NCBI GenBank assembly: GCA_910584615.1 | Contig: CAJUAM010000019.1 | Location: 1 to 64,000 of the forward strand | DNA from: an uncultured Dorea sp. | GTDB taxonomy: Bacteria > Bacillota > Clostridia > Lachnospirales > Lachnospiraceae | Length of the DNA stretch: 64,000 bases | Direction: 5' to 3' | Program-made: the position numbers and the translations under genes | Shown here: piece by piece, positions 43,675 to 52,231 of the stretch | How the letters are laid out: the number at the start of each line of letters is the position of its first letter | How positions within the stretch are numbered: the stretch's first letter is position 1 | Notes under the pieces: model-generated | The model's input: the letters and a program-made list of their open reading frames with translations, nothing else | Told to the model about the DNA's origin: nothing | Databases searched by the model: none

Positions 43675-44274
43675 ATGGCATATAGATACAGGGTCAGGTA
43701 TGAAGAAACGCAGAAGACATTAGAGCCTGTCTGTGAATTGTTTGATGTTGATAACAGTGAGATCACGATGAGATTTGTCGCGGCAGGACTGGGTATATTC
43801 GTACTTGTATTTATGTTTATTTACGGGGATCCGGGCGGCGGTACGCTGCCGGGGATTTTATTTTTTCTTATAAAATATGTAGCAGCATGGGCGGCGCTTG
43901 CCGTAGCTGCGATCATCATAAACAAGACGGTCTGGAGAAAGGCGGTCCGGGCTACTGCGGTTGGAGATGCTGAGGAAATATCCAAATATCGGAGAGAAAA
44001 GGACGGGAAAAAAATCACTTCACAGATAGATTTTTACGAAGACCATTTTGAGAGTGTGACTAAGATCAAGACACGCGAGTTTGATTACGGAAGGGCAATA
44101 AAACTGCTGGAGTCCGAGCGTGCTTTTGGTATCGTCATCAAAACAGACAAAAACATAAGGGCTGTCATTGGTTTTCCAAAAGAGGCGCTCATTGAAGGAG
44201 ATTTAGAAGAGCTAAAGAACTTTCTGCTGGAAAAATGCCCGAATGTGAAAAATAAAATAAAAAAATTAAGGTAG
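43675..44274 (+). CDS. YcxB-like membrane protein
   Basis: The 199-residue protein has two adjacent membrane segments (about residues 36-95) and a C-terminal cytoplasmic domain containing ITSQIDFYEDHFESVTKI and FDYGRAIKLLESERAFGIVI. That pattern matches the YcxB-like domain, whose function is unknown. The ATG 43675 has GAAAGGAT upstream; a 33-codon extension lacks coding character and overlaps the upstream region. It is followed by a terminator. Confidence 0.7.
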   Translation: MAYRYRVRYEETQKTLEPVCELFDVDNSEITMRFVAAGLGIFVLVFMFIYGDPGGGTLPGILFFLIKYVAAWAALAVAAIIINKTVWRKAVRATAVGDAEEISKYRREKDGKKITSQIDFYEDHFESVTKIKTREFDYGRAIKLLESERAFGIVIKTDKNIRAVIGFPKEALIEGDLEELKNFLLEKCPNVKNKIKKLR

Positions 44275-44296
44275 TAAACCGTAATATTGCAAAATA

Positions 44297-44338
44297 AGTC
44301 TGCAGAGATCATATAATCGTGACGCTGCAGGCTTTTTG
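44297..44338 (+). terminator. Terminator after the YcxB-like gene
   Basis: AGTCTGCAG (44297-44305) pairs with CTGCAGGCT (44325-44333) and is followed by TTTTTG. Confidence 0.8.
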
Positions 44339-44387
44339 TTTATGAAAAAGGCGTTTGAATTAGTTGGAGGCAAATAATGAAAAGTAG

Positions 44388-44416
44388 TTGCAGACTTAAA
44401 AAAAAGGGGATATAAT
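44388..44416 (+). promoter_or_regulatory. Promoter of the biotin-dependent carboxylase/Na+ pump operon
   Basis: TTGCAG (44388-44393), exactly 17 bases, TATAAT (44411-44416). It drives the five-gene run 44500-49824. Confidence 0.75.
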
Positions 44417-44426
44417 ATAAATTGGC

Positions 44427-44470
44427 AAAAATTTGGTCATGCTTTTATTAATTTGATAATGACCAATTTT
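44427..44470 (+). repeat. Leader inverted repeat ahead of the carboxyltransferase gene
   Basis: AAAATTTGGTCAT (about 44428-44440) and ATGACCAATTTT (44459-44470) are complementary over 12 bases with one extra T in the left arm. It lies between the promoter and the ribosome site, so it could be an operator, an attenuator stem or an mRNA stabiliser. There is no terminal T-run. Confidence 0.5.
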
Positions 44471-44499
44471 AATATGTTAGGAAAATGGAGGGCTAGACT

Positions 44500-45939
44500 A
44501 TGGGCAACATAGCAACAGAAAATGCGGCAGGCAGAAGAATCACCACGCTGCTTGATGCAGGAAGCTTTGTTGAAATCGGCGGGGCTGTTACAGCCAGAGC
44601 AACTGATTTTAACATGCAGGAAAAAGAGACCCCGGCAGATGGCGTCATTACCGGTTATGGTGTGATCGACGGGAATTTGGTGTATGTTTACAGCCAGGAT
44701 GCTTTTGTCCTGAATGGGGCGATGGGCGAGATGCATGCAAAGAAGATCGTAAATATTTATGATATGGCAATGAAGATGGGAGCGCCGGTCATCGGATTGA
44801 TCGACTGTGCGGGGCTTAGGCTTCAGGAAGCGTCTGATGCGTTGAATGCGTTTGGTACACTGTATCTGAAGCAGTCTATGGCTTCTGGTGTAGTTCCGCA
44901 GATTTCCGCTGTTTTTGGGACATGCGGCGGCGGACTTTCCCTCATTCCGGCACTTACAGACTTTACATTTATGGAAAGTTCTAAAGCAAAATTATTCGTA
45001 AATTCCCCGAACGCGATTGAAGGCAATGACATTTCTAAGTGCAATACTTCATCAGCAGAGTATCAGAGCGAAAAGACAGGTCTTATAGATGGAACTGGTA
45101 CGGAAGAAGAGATTCTTGCCGATATCCGTTCTCTTGTCTGCCTGCTTCCGGCTAATAACGAGGAGGATAGCTCTTACAGTGAGTGTACGGATGATTTGAA
45201 CAGAGTATGCGGAGATATTGAGAACGCAGTGGATGATGCATCGATCGTTCTTTCTAATATTTCGGATGGATATACGTTCTTTGAGACAAAGAAGGATTTT
45301 GCCAAAGATATGGTGACAGGATTTATCCGTCTGAACGGGATGACTGTAGGCGCGGTGGCTAACCGCTCAAAAGTATATAATGAGGAGTCAGAGGTAGCGG
45401 CAGAGTTTGACGGTTCTCTGTCAGCGGACGGCGCAATGAAAGCTGCTGAATTCATTGAATTCTGTGATGCCTTCAATATCCCGATCCTTACGGTTACGAA
45501 TGTTTTCGGATTCGCGGCTACAAAGTATGATGAGGCGCACCTTGCAAAGGCAGCGGCGAAGCTGACTTACGCATTTGCCAACGCGACAGTCCCGAAGGTG
45601 AATGTTGTGGCAGGCAAGGCATTCGGAAGTGCTTATGCAGTGATGAATAGTAAAGCAGTGGGCGCAGATATGGTATATGCATGGCCGCAGGCAGAGATCG
45701 GCATGATGGATGCTGCTTTGGCGGCAAAGATCATGTATGCAGGATCTGACGCTGAGACATTAAAAGAGAAAGCGGCCGAGTACAGAGAGCTTCAGACAAG
45801 TCCGCTGTCAGCGGCAAGGAGAGGATACGTTGACACGATCATTGAGCCGTCTGACACAAGAAAATATGTGATCGGTGCTTTTGAGATGTTATTCACAAAA
45901 AGAGAGGACCGTCCGATGAAAAAGCATGGTGCGGTTTAG
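44500..45939 (+). CDS. Carboxyltransferase subunit (methylmalonyl/malonyl-CoA decarboxylase alpha type)
   Basis: The 479-residue protein is a biotin-dependent carboxyltransferase with two crotonase-like halves. The first contains VIGLIDCAGLRLQEASDA and SAVFGTCGGGLSLIPALTDF; the second contains NVVAGKAFGSAYAVMNSKA and WPQAEIGMMDAALAAKIMY. In this family it moves carboxyl from an acyl-CoA (methylmalonyl-CoA, malonyl-CoA or similar) to carboxybiotin, which the Na+ pump below then decarboxylates. It starts after AAAATGGAGGG and opens a five-gene operon. The exact acyl-CoA is unknown. Confidence 0.9.
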   Translation: MGNIATENAAGRRITTLLDAGSFVEIGGAVTARATDFNMQEKETPADGVITGYGVIDGNLVYVYSQDAFVLNGAMGEMHAKKIVNIYDMAMKMGAPVIGLIDCAGLRLQEASDALNAFGTLYLKQSMASGVVPQISAVFGTCGGGLSLIPALTDFTFMESSKAKLFVNSPNAIEGNDISKCNTSSAEYQSEKTGLIDGTGTEEEILADIRSLVCLLPANNEEDSSYSECTDDLNRVCGDIENAVDDASIVLSNISDGYTFFETKKDFAKDMVTGFIRLNGMTVGAVANRSKVYNEESEVAAEFDGSLSADGAMKAAEFIEFCDAFNIPILTVTNVFGFAATKYDEAHLAKAAAKLTYAFANATVPKVNVVAGKAFGSAYAVMNSKAVGADMVYAWPQAEIGMMDAALAAKIMYAGSDAETLKEKAAEYRELQTSPLSAARRGYVDTIIEPSDTRKYVIGAFEMLFTKREDRPMKKHGAV

Positions 45940-45953
45940 AGAGGTGAGGCAAA

Positions 45954-46745
45954 TTGAAGAAGAAAATTAGCTTATTAATATGCATGATCGCTGCTGTATT
46001 TTGCTTCACTGCCTGTGGGAATAAGCAGAGCGCTCAGTATGATGAGGAACAGCTTGCACAAGTGGCGGATTTCCTTATTGGATACTGTGCGGAAGCTGAT
46101 GAGATGGCGCTTATGCAGTGGGACGAGCTGTCAGAATTCGCCATCAACCTGCAGCTTACAGAAGCGGGACTTCCCTTTGAGGCAGAGAGCTTTTTAAGTG
46201 TTTTAGACAGCTGGAAGGCAGGAATCGCAGAGTGCGGCGGCTATATGGAGCATGGAGATTACAGCTTTAAGGTGACTAATGGAAAAGTAGAGGTCAGCAC
46301 CGAGGCGAAGTTTGAGAATCGGGATGCAGTGATTTCATTTATGTTTGACAGTGAATCAAAGCTTGAGAGTATGGATGTCAGTGCCAACATGGAGACTGGA
46401 GAGATTCTTGAAAAAGCAGGGCTTAATACGGTGCTTGGCATGGGAACGGTATTTGCGGTTCTGATATTGATCGCGTTTATTATCTCCTTGTTCAAGTTCA
46501 TTCCGGCGATACAGGCAGCATTTTCGAAAAAGCCGGCTCAGGAACAAAAGGAAGAATCAAAAGAAGCGGCGCCTTTGGCAGCTGCGGCACCGGTTATTGA
46601 GGCTGAGGATGTAGATGACGGGGAGCTGATCGCGGTTATTTCAGCAGCGATCGCAGCAGCGCAGGCAGAAGCGCAAGTTGGTACAGACGGATTTTTTGTG
46701 AGAAGCATCAGACGCCGTCCGTCGAATAAATGGAATTCAAAGTAA
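45954..46745 (+). CDS. OadG-family Na+ pump subunit with lipoprotein-like N-terminal domain
   Basis: The 263-residue protein starts at a TTG (GAGGTGAGG upstream) with MKKKISLLICMIAAVFCFTA, a lipoprotein-style signal followed by CGNKQ. An extracytoplasmic region of about 140 residues follows. One membrane segment (LGMGTVFAVLILIAFIISLF) typical of OadG then leads to an Ala-rich tail ending with ELIAVISAAIAAAQA and the basic VRSIRRRPSNKWNSK. OadG helps assemble the decarboxylase alpha and beta subunits. The usual OadG has 80-100 residues, so this is a long fusion version. Confidence 0.82.
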   Translation: MKKKISLLICMIAAVFCFTACGNKQSAQYDEEQLAQVADFLIGYCAEADEMALMQWDELSEFAINLQLTEAGLPFEAESFLSVLDSWKAGIAECGGYMEHGDYSFKVTNGKVEVSTEAKFENRDAVISFMFDSESKLESMDVSANMETGEILEKAGLNTVLGMGTVFAVLILIAFIISLFKFIPAIQAAFSKKPAQEQKEESKEAAPLAAAAPVIEAEDVDDGELIAVISAAIAAAQAEAQVGTDGFFVRSIRRRPSNKWNSK

Positions 46746-46764
46746 AATCTAGGAGGATAGAAAG

Positions 46765-47136
46765 ATGAAAAATTATACGATCACAGTAAATGGTAATGTA
46801 TATGATGTTACAGTAGAAGAAAATGGAGCGAACCAGGCCCCGGCGGCTTCAAGACCGGCAGCGGCACCTGCCCCGGCTCCTAAGGCTGCACCGGCAGCAC
46901 CGAAAGCGTCTGTGGGCGCGGGATCTGTTCAGGTGAAGGCCGGCGCGGCAGGAAAGGTATTCAAGATTGAGGCAAATGTCGGACAGAGCGTGAAAAAAGG
47001 TGACCCGGTTGTGATCATCGAGGCGATGAAGATGGAAATCCCAGTTGTGGCTCCGGAGGATGGAACAGTTGCAAGTATTGACGCGGCAGTAGGCGATGCG
47101 GTTGAGGCAGGCGCGATACTGGCTACATTAAACTAA
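46765..47136 (+). CDS. Biotin/lipoyl carrier protein (1.3S-like)
   Basis: The 123-residue protein ends in a biotinyl domain with the biotinylation motif VIIEAMKMEIPVVAPEDG (Lys in MKM near residue 89). The N-terminal 20 residues (YTITVNGNVYDVTVEENG) match the conserved strand. An Ala/Pro-rich linker (residues 25-50) acts as a swinging arm. It carries carboxybiotin between the carboxyltransferases and the Na+ pump. AGGAGG start, 19 bases after OadG. Confidence 0.95.
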   Translation: MKNYTITVNGNVYDVTVEENGANQAPAASRPAAAPAPAPKAAPAAPKASVGAGSVQVKAGAAGKVFKIEANVGQSVKKGDPVVIIEAMKMEIPVVAPEDGTVASIDAAVGDAVEAGAILATLN

Positions 47137-47194
47137 AGTGAGACATATTCAGAAGAATGAGTCTTTTGAAATGAACACGACTGGAGGTTAAAAA

Positions 47195-48349
47195 ATGGAA
47201 TATATCACAAATACATTAGGAAACCTCATACAGCAGACAGCGTTCCTCAATCTTACGGGCGGGAACCTGATCATGATAGCTGTTGCATGTTTTTTCCTAT
47301 ATTTAGCAATCCGACATGGGTTCGAGCCATTGCTTCTCGTTCCGATTGCCTTTGGTATGCTGCTGGTTAATATTTATCCTGATATTATGCTGCATGCAGA
47401 TGAATCAGCGAATGGAGTAGGAGGCCTTTTGTACTATTTCTATATCTTAGATGAATGGGCGATCCTGCCGTCACTTATCTTCATGGGTGTCGGAGCGATG
47501 ACGGACTTTGGACCTTTGATCGCCAATCCAAAGAGCTTTCTCTTAGGCGCGGCGGCGCAGTTTGGTATTTTTACTGCTTATCTGGGGGCGATGGCCATGG
47601 GCTTTTCAGATAAGGCAGCAGCAGCGGTTTCCATTATCGGCGGAGCGGACGGGCCGACGTCCATCTTCCTTGCGGGGAAACTGCAGCAGACGGCGATCAT
47701 GGGGCCGATCGCGGTAGCGGCATATTCATATATGGCGCTTGTTCCGGTTATCCAGCCGCCGATCATGAAATTATTTACGACAGAAAAAGAACGTAAGATA
47801 AAGATGGAGCAGCTTCGTCCGGTATCTAAACTTGAGAGGATCCTGTTCCCGATCATCGTTACGATCGTAGTATGTATGATCCTTCCGACGACAGCGCCGC
47901 TTGTAGGTATGCTGATGCTTGGTAATTTGTTCCGTGAGTGCGGTGTGGTAAGACAGCTTACAGAGACAGCGTCCAATGCGCTGATGTATATCGTTGTTAT
48001 CCTTCTTGGAACATCCGTCGGCGCGACGACAAGCGCGGAAGCTTTCCTTAACTGGGATACCATCAAGATAGTAGTCCTTGGCCTTGTGGCATTTGCGGTC
48101 GGTACGGCGGCAGGTGTACTGTTTGGAAAGCTGATGTGTATTGCAACCCACGGAAAGGTAAATCCGCTGATTGGTTCTGCCGGGGTATCCGCAGTTCCTA
48201 TGGCAGCCAGAGTATCCCAGAAGGTAGGCGCGGAGGCAGATCCTACGAACTTCCTTCTGATGCATGCAATGGGACCGAACGTTGCGGGAGTTATCGGTAC
48301 CGCGGTAGCTGCCGGAACATTTATGGCAATCTTTGGCGTTGGAGTATAA
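47195..48349 (+). CDS. oadB: Na+-translocating decarboxylase beta subunit
   Basis: The 384-residue integral membrane protein has about nine hydrophobic segments. It carries the OadB family blocks ATLIFMGVGAMTDF-type (read as FMGVGAMTDFGPLIANPK), AVSIIGGADGPTSIFLAGKL with the Asp-containing re-entrant motif, and a late IGSAGVSAVPMAARVSQKVG. The family couples decarboxylation of carboxybiotin to the export of two Na+ ions. CTGGAGG start. The DNA region is normal for the genome. Confidence 0.94.
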   Translation: MEYITNTLGNLIQQTAFLNLTGGNLIMIAVACFFLYLAIRHGFEPLLLVPIAFGMLLVNIYPDIMLHADESANGVGGLLYYFYILDEWAILPSLIFMGVGAMTDFGPLIANPKSFLLGAAAQFGIFTAYLGAMAMGFSDKAAAAVSIIGGADGPTSIFLAGKLQQTAIMGPIAVAAYSYMALVPVIQPPIMKLFTTEKERKIKMEQLRPVSKLERILFPIIVTIVVCMILPTTAPLVGMLMLGNLFRECGVVRQLTETASNALMYIVVILLGTSVGATTSAEAFLNWDTIKIVVLGLVAFAVGTAAGVLFGKLMCIATHGKVNPLIGSAGVSAVPMAARVSQKVGAEADPTNFLLMHAMGPNVAGVIGTAVAAGTFMAIFGVGV

Positions 48350-48408
48350 ACCATGAGCGGGGCATGATATGATCTGCCCCGACATCATAATATTTTGGAG
48401 GATATAAA

Positions 48409-49824
48409 ATGGCAGATATAGCAAAAAAACCAATTAAGATTACAGAGACCATCCTGCGTGACGCTCATCAGTCCCTGATCGCGACACGTATGACTACAGA
48501 GCAGATGCTCCCCATTGTTGATAAGATGGATAAAGTGGGCTATCATTCAGTAGAATGCTGGGGCGGCGCTACTTTTGATGCTTCTCTTCGTTTCCTGAAG
48601 GAAGATCCGTGGGAGAGACTTAGAAAGTTCCGCGATGGATTTAAGAAAACGAAGCTTCAGATGCTGTTTAGGGGACAGAATATTCTGGGATATCGTCCTT
48701 ACGCGGATGATGTGGTAGAGTATTTTGTACAGAAATCGGTTGCGAACGGTATTGATATTATCCGTATCTTTGACTGTCTGAATGATCTTCGCAACCTGCA
48801 GACCGCAGTTACAGCGGCAAATAAAGAAAAAGCTGACGCGCAGGTTGCTCTTTCTTATACTCTTGGTGATGCGTATACGATGGAATACTGGGTAGATATC
48901 GCGAAGAGGATTGAAGATATGGGCGCGACTTCTATCTGTATAAAAGATATGGCGGGGCTTTTAGTGCCGTATAAAGCTACAGAACTGATTGAGGCATTAA
49001 AAGAGGCTGTAAGTCTTCCGATCCAGCTTCATACCCACTATACGTCAGGTGTTGCTTCTATGACCTATCTAAAGGCAGTAGAGGCGGGGGTTGATGTGAT
49101 TGATACAGCCATGTCACCATTTGCCCTTGGCACGAGCCAGCCGGCAACAGAGGTTATGGTTGAGACATTTAAAGGAACGCCTTATGATACAGGATTTGAC
49201 CAGAATCTGCTGGCTGAGATCGCGGACTACTTCCGTCCGATCCGTGATGAGGCGTTAGAGAGCGGTCTTTTGAATCCAAAGAACATGGGCGTAAATATCA
49301 AGACCCTGCTTTATCAGGTTCCGGGTGGTATGCTTTCTAACTTGACATCACAGCTTAAGGAGCAGAATGCTGAGGATAAATATTACGATGTTCTTGAAGA
49401 GGTTCCGAAGGTGCGTAAGGATCTTGGCGAGCCGCCGCTTGTAACACCTTCTTCGCAGATCGTCGGCACACAGGCTGTATTTAACGTACTCATGGGAGAG
49501 CGTTATAAGATGGCAACTAAAGAGACAAAGGATGTCTTGAGCGGAAAATACGGTGCTACTGTGAAGCCGTTCGACGAGGAAGTAAGAAAGAAAGTTCTCG
49601 GCGAGGACGCGGAGATCATCACCTGCCGTCCGGCAGATCTGATCGCAGACGAGCTTGATACCTTAAGAGGAGAGATGGCACAGTGGAGCCGGCAGGATGA
49701 GGACGTACTATCCTATGCTTTATTCCCGCAGGTGGCTACAGACTTCTTTAAATACCGTGAGGCGCAGCAGACAAAGATCGACCAGACTGTAGCAGATACG
49801 GAAAACGGAAGTTATCCCGTATAA
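48409..49824 (+). CDS. oadA: Oxaloacetate decarboxylase alpha / transcarboxylase 5S-type carboxyltransferase
   Basis: The 471-residue protein has the pyruvate-carboxylase-type carboxyltransferase signature: ITETILRDAHQSLIATRMTT, then VECWGGATFDASLRFLKEDP, MLFRGQNILGYRPYADDVV and the metal-site HTHYTSGVASMTYLKAVEAG. It ends soon after the conserved C-terminal domain and lacks a biotin attachment domain, so it must use the carrier encoded upstream. It transfers carboxyl between oxaloacetate/pyruvate and biotin. TTGGAGG start; a terminator ends the operon. Confidence 0.93.
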   Translation: MADIAKKPIKITETILRDAHQSLIATRMTTEQMLPIVDKMDKVGYHSVECWGGATFDASLRFLKEDPWERLRKFRDGFKKTKLQMLFRGQNILGYRPYADDVVEYFVQKSVANGIDIIRIFDCLNDLRNLQTAVTAANKEKADAQVALSYTLGDAYTMEYWVDIAKRIEDMGATSICIKDMAGLLVPYKATELIEALKEAVSLPIQLHTHYTSGVASMTYLKAVEAGVDVIDTAMSPFALGTSQPATEVMVETFKGTPYDTGFDQNLLAEIADYFRPIRDEALESGLLNPKNMGVNIKTLLYQVPGGMLSNLTSQLKEQNAEDKYYDVLEEVPKVRKDLGEPPLVTPSSQIVGTQAVFNVLMGERYKMATKETKDVLSGKYGATVKPFDEEVRKKVLGEDAEIITCRPADLIADELDTLRGEMAQWSRQDEDVLSYALFPQVATDFFKYREAQQTKIDQTVADTENGSYPV

Positions 49825-49834
49825 AATTCAGAAT

Positions 49835-49879
49835 AAAAAGTCCCGGAATGCAGGGTGAAGCTTGTATTCCGGGACTTTT
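49835..49879 (+). terminator. Terminator of the carboxylase/Na+ pump operon
   Basis: AAAAGTCCCGGAAT (49836-49849) pairs with ATTCCGGGACTTTT (49866-49879), a very strong stem with a T-rich tail. The interval 49880-49980 shows nothing else. Confidence 0.92.
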
Positions 49880-49980
49880 GCCGTATCTCTTCTGCGGTTT
49901 TAAATTCCAGAGGGATTTTGTCATGGCAGTTATAATACTCCCCCTCTATCTAAAAAACTTCGCCGAAACTCCGATATTTA

Positions 49981-50009
49981 TTGAATATTCGGCAGTTCTC
50001 ATTTATAAT
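49981..50009 (+). promoter_or_regulatory. Promoter of the RpiR-family regulator gene
   Basis: TTGAAT (49981-49986), 17 bases, TATAAT (50004-50009). Confidence 0.65.
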
Positions 50010-50045
50010 GGTTAGATGTGGAACTTTAGAAGGACGGATTGTATT

Positions 50046-50978
50046 ATGGGGAAAAACGACGATTTACAGCGAAAGCTTGAGGAAGCTTACGCAAGATTCA
50101 GCAAGGGGCAGAAGAAGCTTGCTGATTTCATCCGGAAGGATTATGACAAGGCTGCATTCCTGACGGCGGCCAGAATGGGAGAAGAGGTAGGAGTCAGCGA
50201 GTCTACGGTCGTGAGATTCGCGATGGCACTTGGCTATGACGGATATCCCGGATTTCAGAAGGCTCTCGGTGAGCTTGTGCGCATGAAACTGAATTCTATT
50301 CAGCGCATGGAGGTTACTTATGGGCGTATCAGTCAGGGTGAGATCCTTGCGACAGTGCTCCAGTCAGATATTGATAAGATCAAGATGACTTTGGGAGTTA
50401 TGGATCATGAGATTTTTGAACTGGCAGTAGAGACTATCCTTGCTGCGCGCAAAGTCTATGTGATCGGGATCAGAAGCTGTGCGCCGTTAGCAAGTTTTCT
50501 GGCGTTTTACCTGAATCCGATCTGTGAAAATGTAACTTTAGTGAATACGAACAGTGCCAGTGAGATTTTTGAGCAGCTCATCCGGGTAGATGAGAGGGAT
50601 GTGATCATCGGCATCAGTTTTCCGAGATATTCCATGCGTACCTTAAAGGCTTTGGAGTTTGGCAGCAACAGAAAGGCGAAGGTGATCACCTTAACAGACA
50701 GTATCCATTCCCCTATGACCCTTTATTCCTCCTGCAATCTTATCGCCAGAAGCGACATGGCTTCTATCGTAGATTCTCTTGTGGCGCCTCTGAGTGTGAT
50801 CAATGCGCTTGTGGTGGCGCTCTGTATGAAGAAACAGGATGAGGTGATAGAAACGCTTGAGACTCTGGAGGATATCTGGGAAGAATATCAGGTGTACAGT
50901 AAGGACGAGCTTAACATGCTGGGAGATAAGATGGAACTTAAAAAACCTTTAGAAAGCGGTGAAGAGGCGGATGAGTAA
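50046..50978 (+). CDS. MurR/RpiR-family transcriptional regulator
   Basis: The 310-residue protein has an N-terminal helix-turn-helix (YARFSKGQKKLADFIRKDYD then AARMGEEVGVSESTVVRFAM) and a C-terminal SIS domain (ARKVYVIGIRSCAPLASFLA and ISFPRYSMRTLKALEFG) that binds phosphosugars. These regulators usually control sugar-amine use; the target is not evident from context. ATG 50046 is used; an in-frame ATG at 50016 is also possible but lies very close to the promoter. Its stop overlaps the next gene by 8 bases. Confidence 0.88.
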   Translation: MGKNDDLQRKLEEAYARFSKGQKKLADFIRKDYDKAAFLTAARMGEEVGVSESTVVRFAMALGYDGYPGFQKALGELVRMKLNSIQRMEVTYGRISQGEILATVLQSDIDKIKMTLGVMDHEIFELAVETILAARKVYVIGIRSCAPLASFLAFYLNPICENVTLVNTNSASEIFEQLIRVDERDVIIGISFPRYSMRTLKALEFGSNRKAKVITLTDSIHSPMTLYSSCNLIARSDMASIVDSLVAPLSVINALVVALCMKKQDEVIETLETLEDIWEEYQVYSKDELNMLGDKMELKKPLESGEEADE

Positions 50979-52200
50979 GGTTTTAGTCATAGGAGGAGGC
51001 GCTGCGGGAATGTTCGCGGCGGTGGCGGCTGCGGAAAATGGAAACGAAGTGTTTCTCTATGAAAAGAATGAAAAACTTGGAAAGAAGCTGTTTATTACGG
51101 GAAAGGGAAGATGTAACCTTACTAATGCCTGTGACATGGATACGCTTTTTTCGGCAGTTGTCAGTAATCCGCGCTTTTTGTACAGCAGCTTTGGCGGGTG
51201 TACGAATCAGGATGTGATTGATTTTTTTGAAAAGGCCGGCGTTCGGACAAAGGTAGAGCGGGGAGGAAGGGTATTTCCGGTCTCTGATCATTCTTCGGAC
51301 GTTATTAAAGGTCTTGACAGAGAGCTCAGGCGGCTGGGTGTGAAGGTAAAGCTCCATGCAGAAGTGAGCGATATAAAGGTACGAGAGGGGAGATTTGAAA
51401 AGATTGTCTTCCCGGACGGAGAGGAAGTGGCTGGAGACTGCTGTATTGTGGCAACAGGCGGGCTGTCGTATAAAACGACTGGTTCTACGGGGGACGGCTA
51501 TCGGTTTGCGGAAGGAATAGGGCATACGATAAAGTCCTGTATCCCGTCCCTTGTTCCTGTCGAGACAAAAGAACCTTGGGTTAACGAACTTCAGGGACTG
51601 TCTCTGCGGAATGTGGAAGCTACGGTAAAGGATGGAAAAAAGAAGCTTTATCAGGAATTCGGAGAGCTGCTCTTTACCCATTACGGAGTCAGCGGCCCCC
51701 TCCTTATCAGTGCCAGCAGCTATGTAGGCAGGAAGCTTATGGAAAAGCCTCTGACTCTTGAGATCGATCTGAAACCGGCGCTTGATCAGGATGCCCTTCA
51801 TAAAAGGGTGCTCAGGGATTTTGAGGAGAACTGCAACAGACAGTTTAAAAATGCTGTTGGAAAATTATTCCCTGCAAAACTTGTTCCGGTTATGATAGAA
51901 TTAAGCGGGATCCCTCCAGAGAAAAAGGTCAATGTCATTTCTAAGGAGGAGAGAAATGCATTTGTCTATCTGATCAAGCACTTTACGATGACGCTTACAA
52001 AGCTCAGAGATTATGATGAGGCGATTATTACAAAAGGCGGGATCAGTACGAAGGAGATCGACCCAAAGACGATGGAGTCCAGGCTTTTGAGGGGAGTCTA
52101 TTTTGTGGGAGAGGTTCTTGACCTTGATGCGTTGACCGGCGGGTTTAACCTGCAGATTGCATGGTCCACCGGATACGCGGCGGGAAAAAGTATCAGATAA
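50971..52200 (+). CDS. HI0933/YhiN-like flavoprotein oxidoreductase
   Basis: The 409-residue protein opens with a dinucleotide-binding motif, VLVIGGGAAGMFAAVAAAEN (GxGxxG), followed by EKLGKKLFITGKGRCNLTNA, the hallmark of the HI0933-like family, and IVATGGLSYKTTGSTGDGYR. It ends with LTGGFNLQIAWSTGYAAGKS. The reaction is not known. ATG 50971 overlaps the RpiR stop by 8 bases, which points to translational coupling. Confidence 0.9.
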   Translation: MSKVLVIGGGAAGMFAAVAAAENGNEVFLYEKNEKLGKKLFITGKGRCNLTNACDMDTLFSAVVSNPRFLYSSFGGCTNQDVIDFFEKAGVRTKVERGGRVFPVSDHSSDVIKGLDRELRRLGVKVKLHAEVSDIKVREGRFEKIVFPDGEEVAGDCCIVATGGLSYKTTGSTGDGYRFAEGIGHTIKSCIPSLVPVETKEPWVNELQGLSLRNVEATVKDGKKKLYQEFGELLFTHYGVSGPLLISASSYVGRKLMEKPLTLEIDLKPALDQDALHKRVLRDFEENCNRQFKNAVGKLFPAKLVPVMIELSGIPPEKKVNVISKEERNAFVYLIKHFTMTLTKLRDYDEAIITKGGISTKEIDPKTMESRLLRGVYFVGEVLDLDALTGGFNLQIAWSTGYAAGKSIR

Positions 52201-52231
52201 AAATAAGATAAAAATGGAGGTATCATAAAAG

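Noticed and set aside
47318..47335. GGGTTCGAGCC, resembling a tRNA T-loop
   Set aside because: It lies in frame within oadB and no tRNA cloverleaf can be drawn around it.
47578..48433. Long minus-strand open frames opposite oadB
   Set aside because: Shadows of the well-supported oadB gene; no start signal or homology.
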